NCBI RefSeq assembly: GCF_019578655.1
Contig: NC_063258.1
Location: forward strand, 13,768,802 to 13,832,801
Direction of reading: 5' to 3'
Length of the DNA: 64,000 bases
DNA from: Ricinus communis
Taxonomy: Eukaryota; Streptophyta; Magnoliopsida; Malpighiales; Euphorbiaceae
This document shows, piece after piece, positions 46,199 to 58,157 of the stretch. Positions within the stretch are counted from its first letter, which is position 1, and each line of letters opens with the position of its first letter. A model generated the notes under the pieces. It did not search any database, was not told the DNA's origin, and saw nothing but the letters and a program-made list of their open reading frames with translations. Position numbers and translations under genes: made by a program.

Positions 46199-46216
46199 GC
46201 TGGGGAGTTGAATGGT
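46199..46216 (+). promoter_or_regulatory. Primer-binding site, tRNA-Asp type
   Basis: TGGCGCCATTGCTGGGGA differs at two positions from the plant tRNA-Asp complement used by Athila. Confidence 0.85.
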
Positions 46217-46373
46217 AATTTTTATTAACTTAGGGCAGAGAAAGGTTGTTTTAGGCCTTGTTTTTGTTTCTGTTTTCTATTTTATTTGTATTTTGTTTTT
46301 ATATTCTTCATTTTTTTATTTTATTTTTGTTATTGTTATTTGTTTAGTTTAATTTATTCAATTGTGAATTAAC

Positions 46374-46463
46374 ATGCTTACTAGAAGTACTAGTGATAAT
46401 AATTTGAACTTTGATCCTAACATTGTGATAGGAAATCATCATCTTAGCAACCACACACCCCAA
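46374..46463 (+). pseudogene. Athila-D gag start, truncated
   Basis: MLTRSTSDNNLNFDPNI after the primer site is a typical Athila-like Gag beginning. It is cut after about 25 codons by a reversed gypsy LTR. The rest of the element is absent. Confidence 0.5.
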
Positions 46464-47074
46464 TAACTAATGATTTATGATACATATGGAATGCAAGAAA
46501 ATACCCTCCAATCAAGATGATTCCAAAATCCAAGGATCTCCTCAAGTGAAGTTAGGAAAAACTAGTTCCAACAATGAAACTAACACTTGAATTCAACTCC
46601 AAACGCCACAAACCAAGTATGTTTTGATAAGTAAGAATCAAACACAAGATTTTGGTTAGAGAACGCCACAAACTAAAAATAGTTTGATAAGTTCAAAGTT
46701 CATGCAAGAACTTAAGCAAAAACACTCACAAAGAGCAAACAAAGATTATCATTCAAAATTCTGTCCTTTACAAATGAATTTGGCTTTGATATTTATAGCC
46801 AAAACAAGACAAAGAAACCTAAATAGATATCTTTTGAGTTTCCCACGTTTTCCCTTTAATTCCCCTTAAAACTCATTAAAAATGGCTGTTTTTTACATTG
46901 ATGGCCCTCATTTTGTAACTCCCAAATGACAACTAAACATGTGCACTCATTTATAACTCCACACAACACACATATAACTCACACCTAATAAAATAATCCT
47001 TAATTAAATAAAAATAAACTAAAATAATTACTTAAGCTAAAACCCAAAAGATAAGAACCCATATAAATATGAAT
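46448..47074 (-). repeat. Gypsy LTR inserted in Athila-D gag, minus strand
   Basis: Reverse copy of about 31110-31745, including the TATA box (46791-46797 on the minus strand) and the AGTTGTCATTTGGGAG word. The frame at 46684-46869 is LTR text. Confidence 0.75.
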
Positions 47075-48510
47075 GCTCTTTTTAACACTAAAATGAAACT
47101 ATATCAGATTGCCCCATAATTGTGAATATAAGTAATATGCAATCGATAAAATTAAGGCTATCAATGTTTGTGCTCATCAAGGAAAAGCAAAGATCTTTAA
47201 TGAACATTATATATTGATTAATTAGGCAAACTAAAAGCTAAAATATTCTTATTGTTGAATTGCAAAATCATCACATGTAAAATCCAACACAAACAACCTA
47301 CTTTTGTTAATTATACTTCAAATTTGTAAAACCAATAGAATATATTTTGAAATAAGTACCAATCTGAAATTTAATAAGCTTAAAATAATGAATTTAAGTT
47401 TATTTTTTCCAAGTTCAATATTCAGCTTTCAAATCAAAGAAATCAACTTTGCAAAGACTTGATATCTACTCACTGAAAGTGGCCTTTAGTCATACCCAAC
47501 CAGCTCCAAAAAATATCTACCTTGAACTTGTATTTCTTGCCACTTTCAATATCTAATTCATAAATTTCACTTAGAATTCAATAAAATAATAAGCCTTTAT
47601 GCTCTCCTATCATGCAGCCCCCAAATGATAAGCAAATTATCCTTTTAAACTCAATCTTACATTCTTTTCTCAACAACTATGATTTTAGGGCCAACTTTGA
47701 AAATTATTGGGAATTACCTATGAGGTATTTGAGGCTCATCTTCTGTATACTTCTAGGTACCCAAGTCTATAATATGCAGAAAAAGTTTCACTTCAATTAG
47801 ATAAATATATAAGGAGTTAAGCATAATTTAATATGACAAGCTCAAACTATCCTGACAGAATGAGCAATAAATTGTTTGGCCCGATTCCATAAAGATAAAG
47901 ATAGAACTAGCCCAAATGTAAAACTACAAAGTCATATCGAACTGCCTAAAGTTTTCTAGGCATCAAGCTACACCTAATTTGGAGTTTTCTAGCTCAAGAT
48001 ATGACATAAATACGAAGGCTAAAAAATTAGAAAAATCCAACTTGAGAATACAGCTCACCAATCCTAACTCAAATAAATCAAAACTCTTATAATACTTACC
48101 AAATAAACCTTTAAAGCCTTCATAGATGAAGATTATGGCCAACAAAGTGCTTAAACCTTGAAATTCCTTTTGGAGAAAGATTAGACCAGGTTGTTTAATG
48201 AAGAAACTCTCTCAATTCCTCTCTTTTCTTTTCTTATGTTGAGTGTGTGTGTATGTGAACATATATGTATATAGAGACTTAGGAGTAGAGAGTGGATGAT
48301 TCTAGATATAGTTCAAGGTAGAATTACTTATGAACCCTCTAACTTTTATTCTTTCATCCTAATTCAATCCATCATTTTCTTTTCATTTTAATTAAGTCCC
48401 ACTATTATTTATTATTAAACATACTTAAGTACTTCCTTAATTCAATTAAGTTACTATATGTAAATGCAATGCTAAATGGATAAATACATACTTAAAGTAC
48501 GAGTGTGACA

Positions 48511-50955
48511 GTAGCTGATCAAGTAGCATGAGACGTAAATCCATAGGTGAAAGGGAAATATAAGTGGAAATGCGAGGTTTTTGATGTTTGTTATGCATAT
48601 AATCAAGTAATTTGGATCAGAGTATTTTTAGATAGGTCTACTCAAATTTACCCTTTTTTCCAATAAGCTGGCTTATAAAATTTAGGACTACGAGAGTTGT
48701 TGCCCAGTCAATTCCTCTCTCGTTCATGATTTGACTCTAGTTTATTTATCTTTCTTTATTTATTTATTAATATTTAGCTTATAGTTTCTTCTTCTTATGG
48801 AATAAGGGCTTTCGCACTATAAAAACTATATGCAACTAAATACTTAAGGCCAATGAGCATATTATTTCAGTTTTCTACCTTTCGGGAAATCAAGTTATTG
48901 GTTCTTTCAAGAACTTTGTGGACTTATCAACACTCGCGCTAGAGAGCATAGACTTATCATTTACGTCCTTCCTTTATCTTGTGTTCTTTGTATGCCCTTG
49001 TGTTTAAATCAACTTGAATTGATTCTTATGCTTAGCCGTACAGAAGACAACAAAGAACTTGTGATTTCTTTCCTTACTCGATCTAAAATCTTACCTATAT
49101 TCTCATTTTGTTGGTTTCTTTTGTGTCTTTCTTCCTAATCTCTGTCTAGTGTGATGGTTTGGTTTTATTTGGGGAGCATGTATACGAGTCTTCAGTGAAA
49201 GAAGGTGGAAAGCGGCAATCATAGGCACCAATCTAGTACTTTAATGAATGCAGAGAAAGAAAAATAGTTGATCATGTATTGATATCATTCTCCAAATGAT
49301 CATGGACAAATCTTTTAGTGGAAAGAGGGAACGGTGAGAATCGAGGCACTCCTAAATATTCTGATTCAAGATTTTCAGCATTGGGATCTTGATCCTTCCT
49401 TGTTCCTCTAACGAAAGAAATGAGAGCATAGGTAGGATTTTGTATTCGATAAAAAAAGAAAATGCAAGTTCTTTATTCTCTTCCATGGCTAAGCGTAAGG
49501 AAGGACGTGAGTAATAAGACTAGGTTCGCTAGTGAGACTCTTCATAAGTTCACAAAGGTCTTGAAAGAACCCATAACTTATTTCAGATGCATGCAATTTT
49601 CATAGTGCAAAAGCCCCTCATTCCATAAGAAGAAGAAACTAGAAGCTAAATATGAATAAATAGATAAAGAAAGATGAATAAACTAAAGTTAAATCAAGAA
49701 CCATAAAGGAGTTGACTAGCCAACAAATCTCGTAGTCTCAAATTTTATGAGCCAGCTTAATGAAACAAGGAGAAATTCCTATAGGCCTCCCTAATAACAC
49801 TTCGGTTAAAATTACATTATTAGATGCATCCCAAACATCAAAATGTGCGCATTCTCGCTTTCTCCATCATGCGCTTGTATTTGCGTTTCCTTCTGCTTGA
49901 TCATCAACTCATGCTCCAATGCACCAATGAAGCTTGTCAATTATGTTCTTATGATTTCTTAACGAAAATAAGGAAAAAATTGTGTAGGCTTACCTAATAA
50001 CACTTTGACCCAATTCTGTTTATTATATGCCTCATAAACATCAAAACGTGTGCATTCCCACTTATATTAATTGAAAGCAGCATGATTTCTCCTTTACGTG
50101 TGTAGATTTGCATCTCGTGCTTCTTTAACATCGAGTGACACCTCAATGTCATCGGTCAAGCTTATCAATTGCACTCCCATGATTCCATATTGAAAACAAG
50201 TGAAAATTTACATGGGCATACCAAATAACACTTCGACCCTAAACTTATTGCTCACGTTCTTCCTTTCTTTTGTGTTCTTTGTCTATCCTTGTGTTTAAAT
50301 CTATTCGATTTGATCCTTAAGCTTAACTATATGGAAAAGAATAAAGAACTTGTGATTTTATTTAGAGAGCATAAACACCAGTGTTGAGTGAAAGCACGTG
50401 GAAGCAGCAATCATAGGCATTAATCCAAGGCTTAGAAAAGTGCGAAAAAAGAGAATTAGTTGATTGAGTATTAATATCATTGTTAGAATGTTCTCGGATG
50501 AATCTTTTGAAGGAAAGAGGGAATGTTGAGAATAAAGTCTCTCCCAAATAATCTAATTTAGGATTGGCACCATTGGGATCTCCATCATTCCTTGTTGCTC
50601 TAGGCATGATGACTTCTGATGACACAAGGATTGGCGTAAGGAGTCATGAGAACTCAATTGATAAGCTTGACTGGTGGCATTAGGGTTTAACTTGATGATT
50701 AAGCAAGACAAGACGTAATCCACATGCATATGGGATAAATCATGTTGTCTTTTTTATTAATCCAAGTGTAATACAAGTGGTAGTGCAAGCATTTTGGTAT
50801 TTGGGAGGCATATAATGAAGTAATTTAGGTTGGAGTATTATAAGGTAGGCCCATATGAATTTTTCCTTATTTTTATTAAGCTGGATCATAATAGTTTAGG
50901 ACAATAAGAGTTGTTGACCAATTAGCTACTCTCTCATTGATACTAATGTGGCTAA
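48511..50955. repeat. F1 repeats in alternating orientation
   Basis: 48511-49414 is plus, 49415-50230 minus, and 50231-50955 plus. The inverted arms meet near 49410-49440. The minus part contains about two tandem subunits of ~220 bp (equivalent points 'taataacactt' at about 49786 and 50006, then 'aaataacacttc' at about 50222). No gene is supported; the minus frame 50362-50625 is a recurring F1 frame. Confidence 0.75.
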
Positions 50956-51185
50956 CTTATGCAATACTCGTATTCAATGTTAATGTCTTCACCAAGGATC
51001 GTTCACTTAATCAAGCAAAGAAACTCTAACTCCCAACAAGACCCTTAAATAACTTGTACTTAAGAACCTTATTATAAAGAATTAAAGACTATTTAACATA
51101 AGCAAAAGTTTAGATTAAACTAAGTTTATAAAATAAGCCTTCACTTGAGAAATTTACCAAGTTCAGAAGAACAAAAGAAGAGAAT
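50956..51185 (-). repeat. Gypsy LTR-like host sequence left of Athila-A
   Basis: Continues at 61353-61758 once the Athila-A element is removed. The last five bases AGAAT are the left target duplication. No gene. Confidence 0.6.
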
Positions 51186-52647
51186 TGATAGGCATCATAT
51201 TATACATATTTACATGCCCAATTGTTTACATTCTTGTGCATAATTATCTCATTTTATGCTAGAATCACCTATCTTTTGGTTCTTTTCACGTTTCAGATCA
51301 ATATCGAAGGACAATATCAACAATCGAGGGAAATATGTGCAATTACGGACGAGAATCCATCAAATTGAACAAGGACTTACATTCTGAGGTTGAGCATGGC
51401 CGGAGTCAATTGCCAAGTAGTTGCCCCCAAGAGTGCCATTTTGGCACGGTTTCCGTAGCCACCACAGCCTCCACCACGGCCCGTGGTGGCTCAGCACTGG
51501 CTAGGGCACGGCCTGGAAGAGGTCAACAGAACTAAATGCACAGGTTCAGCACGGCCTGGACTTTGCCCGTGCTGATCAACACAGGCTTGACAACGGCCTT
51601 TCTGAAGGGACTATATAGGCAAAAATGATTTGGTGAATTAGGTTCAATTTTTTGACTTGATTTCCATTATACAAACTCAAATCATTTGTTTCTAGACCTC
51701 AATTTTCAAATTTGGGAGATCAATTTAATCAATTGAAGGAAGGATTGCAGTTGTTTTAACATTAGTTTGAAGATCAAGGCAAGATTTGGGATCATTCAAG
51801 AGGCAAATTAGGGTTTGCTATTATGAATTGGAAAATTAGGGTTTCCCATCCAACTTATTGGAGAAGGGTGTACATGCCTTTAATTTACTTTTCTAATTTT
51901 ATTCCTTACTTTGTGATGCTTATTAGTATGAGTAGCTAAATTGTTGAACCCAATTGGGGGTCCTATGTTGTTAGATTGATCTTAATGTTATGAGATTTTG
52001 ATTGTCCATTCTTGATCCTTCTTGCTTTAATTATTAATGAGAAGTCACTTTATTCACGAGACGTTGTGAATTGTGGAATTTAGATTGCTTTATATAATTG
52101 AGAGATTCATTTAATAATCGGAAAATTGAATAGCAAGAACTGGTTAATAATCACTTAGATATAACAGTAATTGACTAGCCAGATTAAGAATTAACAAAGT
52201 TTAATAGAAGCGGGTTAAACCTTAATGCTAATCGAATAATCGATCGTTAGGAAGAGATTCCAACTTTAGGTTATTAGGTTTAGGAATTCGATTTTCTCGA
52301 GAGGGAGACCGAATTCAGTTAAGACTTCATCCACGGGTAATTGCAATTGATAATCAATTTAATCTCTATCTTCACTAAAATCCAATTAACTTAGGTCCCC
52401 TAGGGTTTGCTTTTCCTTCGAGAGTTTTCCTAAATCCTTTCAAATAAGTTGACATTTAGTTAATTGTTTGTTCATAATTAATCATAGAATAACAATTTAT
52501 TGGTTTCTTTAGGTTAGATAACATAAGACGCTATAGTAGGTCTAGGTTCACCCTTTCCTGATAATACGACCTTGATACTCACCATTTGTACTAGTCTACA
52601 TCGATAGGTTCACTGCCTTAGATTGTAGCTACGTAAATAGCATATCA
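51186..52647 (+). repeat. Athila-A 5' LTR
   Basis: 1,462 bp, TGATAGGCATC...GCATATCA. TATATA box at 51612-51617. GC-rich cluster of CACGGCC/GCCCGTG words at 51390-51600. Lacks a ~14-bp stretch found in the 3' LTR near 60095. Confidence 0.93.
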
Positions 52648-52653
52648 AGTTTT

Positions 52654-52671
52654 TGGCACCGTTGCTGGGGA
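52654..52671 (+). promoter_or_regulatory. Primer-binding site, tRNA-Asp type
   Basis: TGGCACCGTTGCTGGGGA, six bases after the LTR, differs from the tRNA-Asp complement by two transitions, as expected from methyl-cytosine decay. Confidence 0.9.
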
Positions 52672-52818
52672 CTTACTTTTTGTGTGAACTAGAACGAACT
52701 TGTGTTTTTGTTAATTTAGCCATATTTATTTTTCTGTCTTTATTTTGCTTTATTTTATTCTTTCATTGTTTTAATTACTTTTGTTCTTCAGTCGCTACAT
52801 TCCACTTGTAGGTAGTTT

Positions 52819-54500
52819 ATGACCAGGATCTCAAATTCTGATCTTATAGAGCCTCTGTCTGGTCCAGAACGATCCCTCAGACTTTTAAGGAAGCGTTTGC
52901 AATTAGAAGAGGAGGAGATTGAGGTTGAGGTACCTGTAGATAAACCAGAAGGGATGGAGAATCACAACGGAATGCCGCGGCGGAAGCCAACAGAACGATG
53001 TATGAGTTTACTATACCATCATTTGAAGGGACACAAATGAGTATACTCAGTCCAGCGGTGGCAGCTAATAATTCTGAGATAAAACCAAATGTAATCCAGA
53101 TGGTACAGCATAGTGAACAATTTGGGGGGCTACCAAGCGAGGATCCCAATGCCCATATAGCCAACTTGTTGGAGATATGCGACACTTTCAAGATAAATGG
53201 AACTTTCAATTTGGGGGATCATCCGGCTGAGATTATTTCCATTTTCTTTAAGGTATTGAGCAAAGAGATGTTCGTTGTCCTTTCCACCGCACACTATTAC
53301 AACTTGGAAATCTTTGGCTGAAAAATTTCTTTACAAGTACTTCCCTTCAGCTAAAACTGCTAAATTGAGAAATGACATTTCTTCTTTTGTGTAGATGGAC
53401 GATGAGAGCATGTACGATGCCTGGGAGAAGTATAAGGACTTGTTGAGATGCTGTCCACACCACGGTCTACTAGTATGGATGCAGGTTCAGACCTTTTACA
53501 GCGGTTTGAACCTTACTACGAGGCAAATGGTGGACACTGCAGCAGGTGGAGCTTTGAACAGCTAGACGTCGGAGCAGGCGCAGAACCTGATAGAGGAGAT
53601 GGCCATGAACAACTACCAGTGGCAATCCTCTAGGAGTCGGCCGGTCAAACAAGGAATGGTCAACCAGTTAGACTCCACAGCAGCCTTGGCAGCTCAAGTG
53701 GAGCTTCTGACCAAGAAGATAGACCAGCTTCAGATGCTAGTTCAAGCAGCCCAAATAAGCTGTGAGTTTTACAATGGCCCGCATTATGGTGCAAACAGTA
53801 ATGCGGGGGTATGTTTGCTAGTTCCTATACTTCATCTAATGTTTCTGCTGACCATTAACAGGTTAATTACATGCAGAATGCACCCAGACAATAGAACAAC
53901 CCTTATAGTAGCACATACAATCCTGGGTGGAGAAATCACCCAAATTTTAGTTGGCGCAACAATAATGCCCAGGGTCCACCAGGTTTTCAGAGACTGCATC
54001 AGCAGCCACCACAGCAGCAACAGCAAGCTGGACCATCAAAGCTTCCTCCACCAGCCGAGAAGAAATATAACTTGGAGGAGCTGATGATGAAATTCTTCAC
54101 GTCGACTGAAATGAGGTTCCAGCAAATCGACAATGCTCTTAGAAATCAGCAAGCATCCATTCAGAACTTGGAAAATTAGATTGGGCAGATTTCTAAGATG
54201 TTGTCTGAAAGGAAACAAGGAGCACTCCCCAACACCACTGAGTCTAACCCAAAGGGAGACCGTGAAGGCCATCACTTTGTGTTCAGGTAAGTTAGTTTCA
54301 ACTCCTTCTAAGCCTATTATTGATGATGCTACTATTGATGTGCAGATCGAGGCGAGCAGTAAGGTTAAGGAACCTGAGAGGCAAAAGTTGCAACAATCCC
54401 AATCAAGGAGTATCAACCCAAGATTCCTTATCCTGCTAGACTGAAGCAAGTAGAAGCACAAGAGTAGTTCAGTAAGCTTTTACATATTTTTAGACAACTG
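52819..54500 (+). pseudogene. Athila-A gag, broken
   Basis: Structural Gag polyprotein. It starts MTRISNSDLIEPLSGPE (52819) and shifts frame near 52975. It continues (frame 52998-53321) with MVQHSEQFGGLPSEDPNAH and LLEICDTFKINGT, the capsid signature of Athila. Next come AEKFLYKYFPSAKTAKLRND, DDESMYDAWEKYKDLLR, EEMAMNNYQWQSSRSRP and LAAQVELLTKKIDQLQM. The zinc knuckle is degenerate: CEFYNGPHYGANS keeps the first Cys and the His but has Tyr and Ser at the other Cys positions. A final part with VKAITLCSGKLV leads to the protease. Multiple stops (for example in 'tttgtgtagatgg', ~53393) and shifts make it non-functional. Confidence 0.88.
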
Positions 54501-54527
54501 CATATTAAAATACCTTTTGTTGATGTA

Positions 54528-55460
54528 TTGAAGCAAATGTCGAAGTATGCCAAATTCTTGAAGGACATACTTAGAAACAAAAGCAAGCTGGGAGAGGTAG
54601 CATTTGGAAAGCTCAATGAAGAGTGCTCAGTAGTGTTTCAAAGTGATTTACCAGAGAAACGTCACGACCCAAGGAGTTTTACTATTCCTTGCACTTTAGG
54701 TAACTTGTGTGTTGATGAGGCATTAGCTGATTTAGGCGCTAGCATAAATGTAATGCCCACAAGTATGTTTAATGAGCTAGGTTTAGGGGAAGCAAAACCC
54801 ACTAGGATGTGTATTCAATTAGCTGATCATTCTTTTAAGCTTCCTAGGGGGATTGTAGAGAATGTGCTAGTCAAGGTAGATAAATTTATATTTCCTATGG
54901 ACTTTATGGTAATGGATATGGATAATGAGCATGGTGTGCCTTTGATTTTAGGGAGACCTTTCCTTGCCATGGCTAGAGCCAAAATAGATGTGTTCGAGGG
55001 AAAGTTAGAGCTTAATGTAGGGGATGATTGTGTTACTTTCAGTTTACCCCCATTCAAGAGTCCTCCCGCCAATCAGGTTCACGCCATTTGCGCTATTGAC
55101 GAGATTGGTTTTGCATGTGATAAACCACCACAGGATATACTAATAGATTCTACTTTGCATGCTTCTTTGCCTATTGATGTGTGTCACTCTTTTAAAGAAA
55201 ACAACTTGCATCAATTTGAAACTTCGCATTATGATACACCTGAGAAGGGTAGTTGCAAGTTTGTTTATGACAGGTCATCTAGACAGGATTGGGAGTGGAT
55301 GACTGGACATCCCAACTCGGCATGGAGAGCACCTCATTGGCCATCTACTGCACCCATTGGACCGCCTCCTTGCGGTTATATGCCTCATGCCCCAGCTTAC
55401 AATGCGCCCACCTTCTCAATTTGCCTACGGGGTAGGGATGCTGCTGCAGAGTCCAGCTAA
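54528..55460 (+). CDS. Athila-A retropepsin-like protease ORF (310 codons)
   Basis: Longest uninterrupted frame in the window. In an intact element it would be part of Gag-Pol and be cut out to process the polyprotein. Residues 1-60 are the linker (MSKYAKFLKDILRNK, FTIPCTLGN). The catalytic D68-L69-G70-A71-S72 is intact (ADLGASINVMP). The second conserved element LILGRPFLAMARAKID is at 139-154. Residues ~255-310 form a Trp/Pro-rich tail (HWPSTAPIGPPPCGYMPH) that I do not recognise. The frame then stops at the pol-end block, whose usual reading (SPAKDSTKKKRF) lies in another frame. RT should follow but is deleted. The first Met is simply the first in the open frame; the natural product would start in gag. 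Possibly still translatable, but not independently useful. Confidence 0.85.
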   Translation: MKQMSKYAKFLKDILRNKSKLGEVAFGKLNEECSVVFQSDLPEKRHDPRSFTIPCTLGNLCVDEALADLGASINVMPTSMFNELGLGEAKPTRMCIQLADHSFKLPRGIVENVLVKVDKFIFPMDFMVMDMDNEHGVPLILGRPFLAMARAKIDVFEGKLELNVGDDCVTFSLPPFKSPPANQVHAICAIDEIGFACDKPPQDILIDSTLHASLPIDVCHSFKENNLHQFETSHYDTPEKGSCKFVYDRSSRQDWEWMTGHPNSAWRAPHWPSTAPIGPPPCGYMPHAPAYNAPTFSICLRGRDAAAESS

Positions 55461-55500
55461 GGACTCAACAAAAAAGAAGCGCTTTTTACGAGGCACCCCA
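55450..55500 (+). promoter_or_regulatory. Paired hairpins at pol end (Athila conserved block)
   Basis: AGTCC-AGCTAA-GGACT forms a perfect stem (55450-55465). It is followed by AAGAAGCGCTTTTTACGAGG and CACCCC. Athila-B (13515-13565) and Athila-C (18139-18196) have the same block with a second potential stem TTGGG-AGGCA-CCCCAA. Confidence 0.7.
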
Positions 55501-56617
55501 AAACTTTAATTTTATGCGTTTATTAACATTTTTGTTTTATCAGTTGGTGCGTGCTTGATGGTAGTTGGAACACTTACTTAATAAGTAAACATAGTTGTAT
55601 GAATCTAGGGTTTGACTAATTTAAGTCAAAATTTTGGTAACTGGTCAAGACGGACTTCCCATTTGTTTTATTCACTCGATTTGCGGCTTAAATGTGTGCA
55701 TATTTGTGTTAAATGCAGGTAGGGAGTTTGACGACTTGAGATGGCGAAGGAAAGCCCGGAATCGACCCTTTCACCACGGTTTCTGTGGCCATCACGGGCT
55801 ATAACACCAAGCCGTGCTTATCAGCACTGTCGGAGTCAAGCCCGTGATGAGAAAACACATGTAGAATGGGGGATTTTAGCCGTTCAGCACAGCTTCTAAA
55901 GGTACCACGGGCAGTAACACCAAGCCGTGCTGGTCAGCACGGCCGTGCCCCCACCCATGCCAAATGGTGCATCATTGAAGCTTAAGGGCTCAGCATGGGC
56001 CGAGTCCTGGCCGTGCTTATCAGCACGGCCTTGCCCTCGCCCATGCTGACCCCCGTTCCTATAGAAAGGGGAGCTTTCAAAAATTTTGCTACCCCCTTTC
56101 TAAGCTCCAAGGTACTGTTTCTTCCATTTCTCTCATCCTTCCTACCTTTCTCAGCAATTCCAAGTAAGTCTCTTCACTTTTTGCTTTTATTTGTTTTAAT
56201 TTGGTTTTTCTTTTATGCATATACTTTATTTAGGACGTGCTAGTATGTTTTGGTAGTTTTATGTTGCTACACTGCTTCAATATGACCTCAGTTAGATTTA
56301 ATTTATATTAGTGCCTATGTTTGTTATGAATTCGATTATGAGATGATAAGTGTGTGATTTGGCGGCAATAAAGTTTATCTACGGCATTTTATTATGAACA
56401 ATTGTTAGCACAAAGTTGCGTTAGTTGGTGCACGATAAAGTAGGCTGGAAGGTATTTGTTAATTAGTTTATGCAGGAGATTGAGGCTTTAGTCTTTTGTT
56501 AAGTCTAAAGTTTTCTCTTAGTCGAATTATAGCCATTATGCTATATAATTTTCGGTAGAATTTCTGATTAACTTGATTTCTTGTACGAATAACTAATGAT
56601 TCATTGCATTAGGTAAT
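55501..56617 (+). other. Athila-A spacer with GC-rich palindromic cluster
   Basis: No gene. 55785-56050 holds repeated inverted words such as GCCGTGCTTATCAGCACGG and CAGCACGGCCGTGC, resembling the clusters inside the LTRs. The frame at 55995-56243 overlaps them and is not supported. Confidence 0.75.
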
Positions 56618-58157
56618 ATGACGAACCGTGATCAATCACAAAGAGAGCAACTGAAATGCGTCGCTACCAGGAAGCGATCGCGTGGTGAAGGAACATCTTC
56701 CTCCACTTTACCAGCACCAGCACCGGCACCTCCACCTCCACCGCAACAGCAACTAGTCCGAGCCCGAAGAGCACCAACTGCAAATTCACCTGCACCTGGT
56801 CATCATCCATTATGGACATCCCTAATGTAGATAATGAAAGTCGATTCCAAGTCATAAGATGGAAGCAAGTGATGGTGGGTCGTTGCATCAACTTCGTATC
56901 CTTGGAAAGTAGGATTGGTTCAACATGTGCGACTCGCTCGAGACTCGCCATATGCACGATTCTTCCGACATCATTGAGCCAACCTACTATGAGCTTACGA
57001 TTGAGTTCCTCAAAGCACCTTCTCCGCAAAGAATGATCACAAACCGGCATCAGCCTGATGTAGTTTATTTCAGACTTGGGGGAATGGAGTTCTCAATGTC
57101 AGTCCCACAATTCGGCATGCATTTGGTATTATGGACTGAACAGGAGATCTCAGGGGAGGAGTATCAGGGATGTCTCTACATCAACCCAATATCATACGAT
57201 ACCATGTAGGACTCATTGGTACTTAGGCCGGAATCATACTACCCAAGCAGCTCTAAGGTGTCTAACCTTTCGGACCATCTCCGCTATTTACATACCCTAT
57301 TAGCTTACACCATTACAAGCAGAGGAGATAGTTTTGGAGTGGTAACATGGACTGATGTCTTCATCCTCTAGGCTATGCAACATCAGAAGAAGCTTGACTT
57401 GGGATATTTGTTGGCTCGACAAATCTGTTCATTTATAGTAGATGCCTAGAAGAAGATGCATTGTTGTTTTGGCTCGTATGTGACTAGGTTAGCCAAGAGA
57501 CTGGATGTATTGGATGAATGTCTGTCAGAGCTTTCAAAGATTGGTGACATGACACCACTAGGGATCAGACAGATGATCAACATGCAGATGATCATGGCTA
57601 CTCGACATCCACATGGTATAGAATATAGGCTTGTGAACACAATAGTGAGGGAGGCTAGAGTGGCAGCGGCTAGAGGAGCCCAACATCCGACGGCTGGGAT
57701 TCCGGATGTTAGGATTCCTAACCCAGCTAGAGTCTTTATGCCTACATCTGGATCCTCATCCTCTTATTCTGCAGGGACATCGAGTGCTCATATTATTGCT
57801 TTGGCTGACTGACTAGACCGAGTCTCATGGCGTACAAAGAAAGACTATACTTAGTTTGGGCGTTTCAAGAGGATACTAGGTACGCTTCACGGTTTGAACA
57901 AGATGCTTCAAAGAAATTTGATGACAGGGTTGGAGAGGCAGGCCACCCAGACATACTTAATAGTGGAGCAGATGATAAAGATGATGGACGCTGGAGCACA
58001 AAATCAATGGTTAATCGATGATATGGAGTTTGATCTAGTAGGATGCTTCACGGACCCTGAGCCACCACTGTCCCCTCCTTTAGTCACTTTCCCTACTCCT
58101 CACCTTTCAACAGATCCAACCAGTGAGGATACACCATCAGCAGACTACCAGCAGTGA
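56618..58157 (+). pseudogene. Athila-A post-pol (env-position) ORF
   Basis: Same protein family as 7483-9024. N-terminal part MTNRDQSQREQLK with a Pro-rich stretch (APAPAPPPPPQQQ, frame 56618-56830). After a stop and shift come RWKQVMVGRCINFVSLES and then, in another frame, IIEPTYYELTIEFLK, VVYFRLGGMEFSMSVPQFG, TRLAKRLDVLDECLSELSK and MTPLGIRQMINMQMI (frame 57456-57812). The Pro/Ser-rich C-terminus ends SADYQQ at 58157. Stops include TAG at 57207-57209, where the other copy has TGG (Trp), and further TAGs near 57370 and 57447. These are single-transition nonsense changes. There is no visible membrane anchor. The protein's role in Athila is not established. Confidence 0.85.

Larger units (their letters stand above)
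44142..48510 (-). mobile_element. Chromovirus-type LTR (minus) carrying nested insertions
   Basis: Ends are inverted matches: TGTCACAC at 44142 and GTGTGACA at 48510. GTAG plus one differing base lies on both outer sides (GTAGA/GTAGC), and F1 continues across, so this looks like a solo LTR inserted into F1. LTR text is at 44142 to about 44705 and about 47075-48510, the latter with reversed LTR-like leader text (48000-48230) and a (TG)n-like run. The middle is nested sequence. No gene; the frames at 47612-48145 are LTR text. Confidence 0.7.

Noticed and set aside
44142..48510. DNA transposon based on TGTCACAC/GTGTGACA inverted ends
   Set aside because: The inverted ends are only 8 bp, no transposase frame exists, and the inner text matches LTR sequence at 3926-4321. 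A solo LTR with nested inserts explains it better.
55995..56243. 82-codon ORF in the Athila-A spacer
   Set aside because: It starts inside the GC-rich repeated-word cluster and has no counterpart in other copies.
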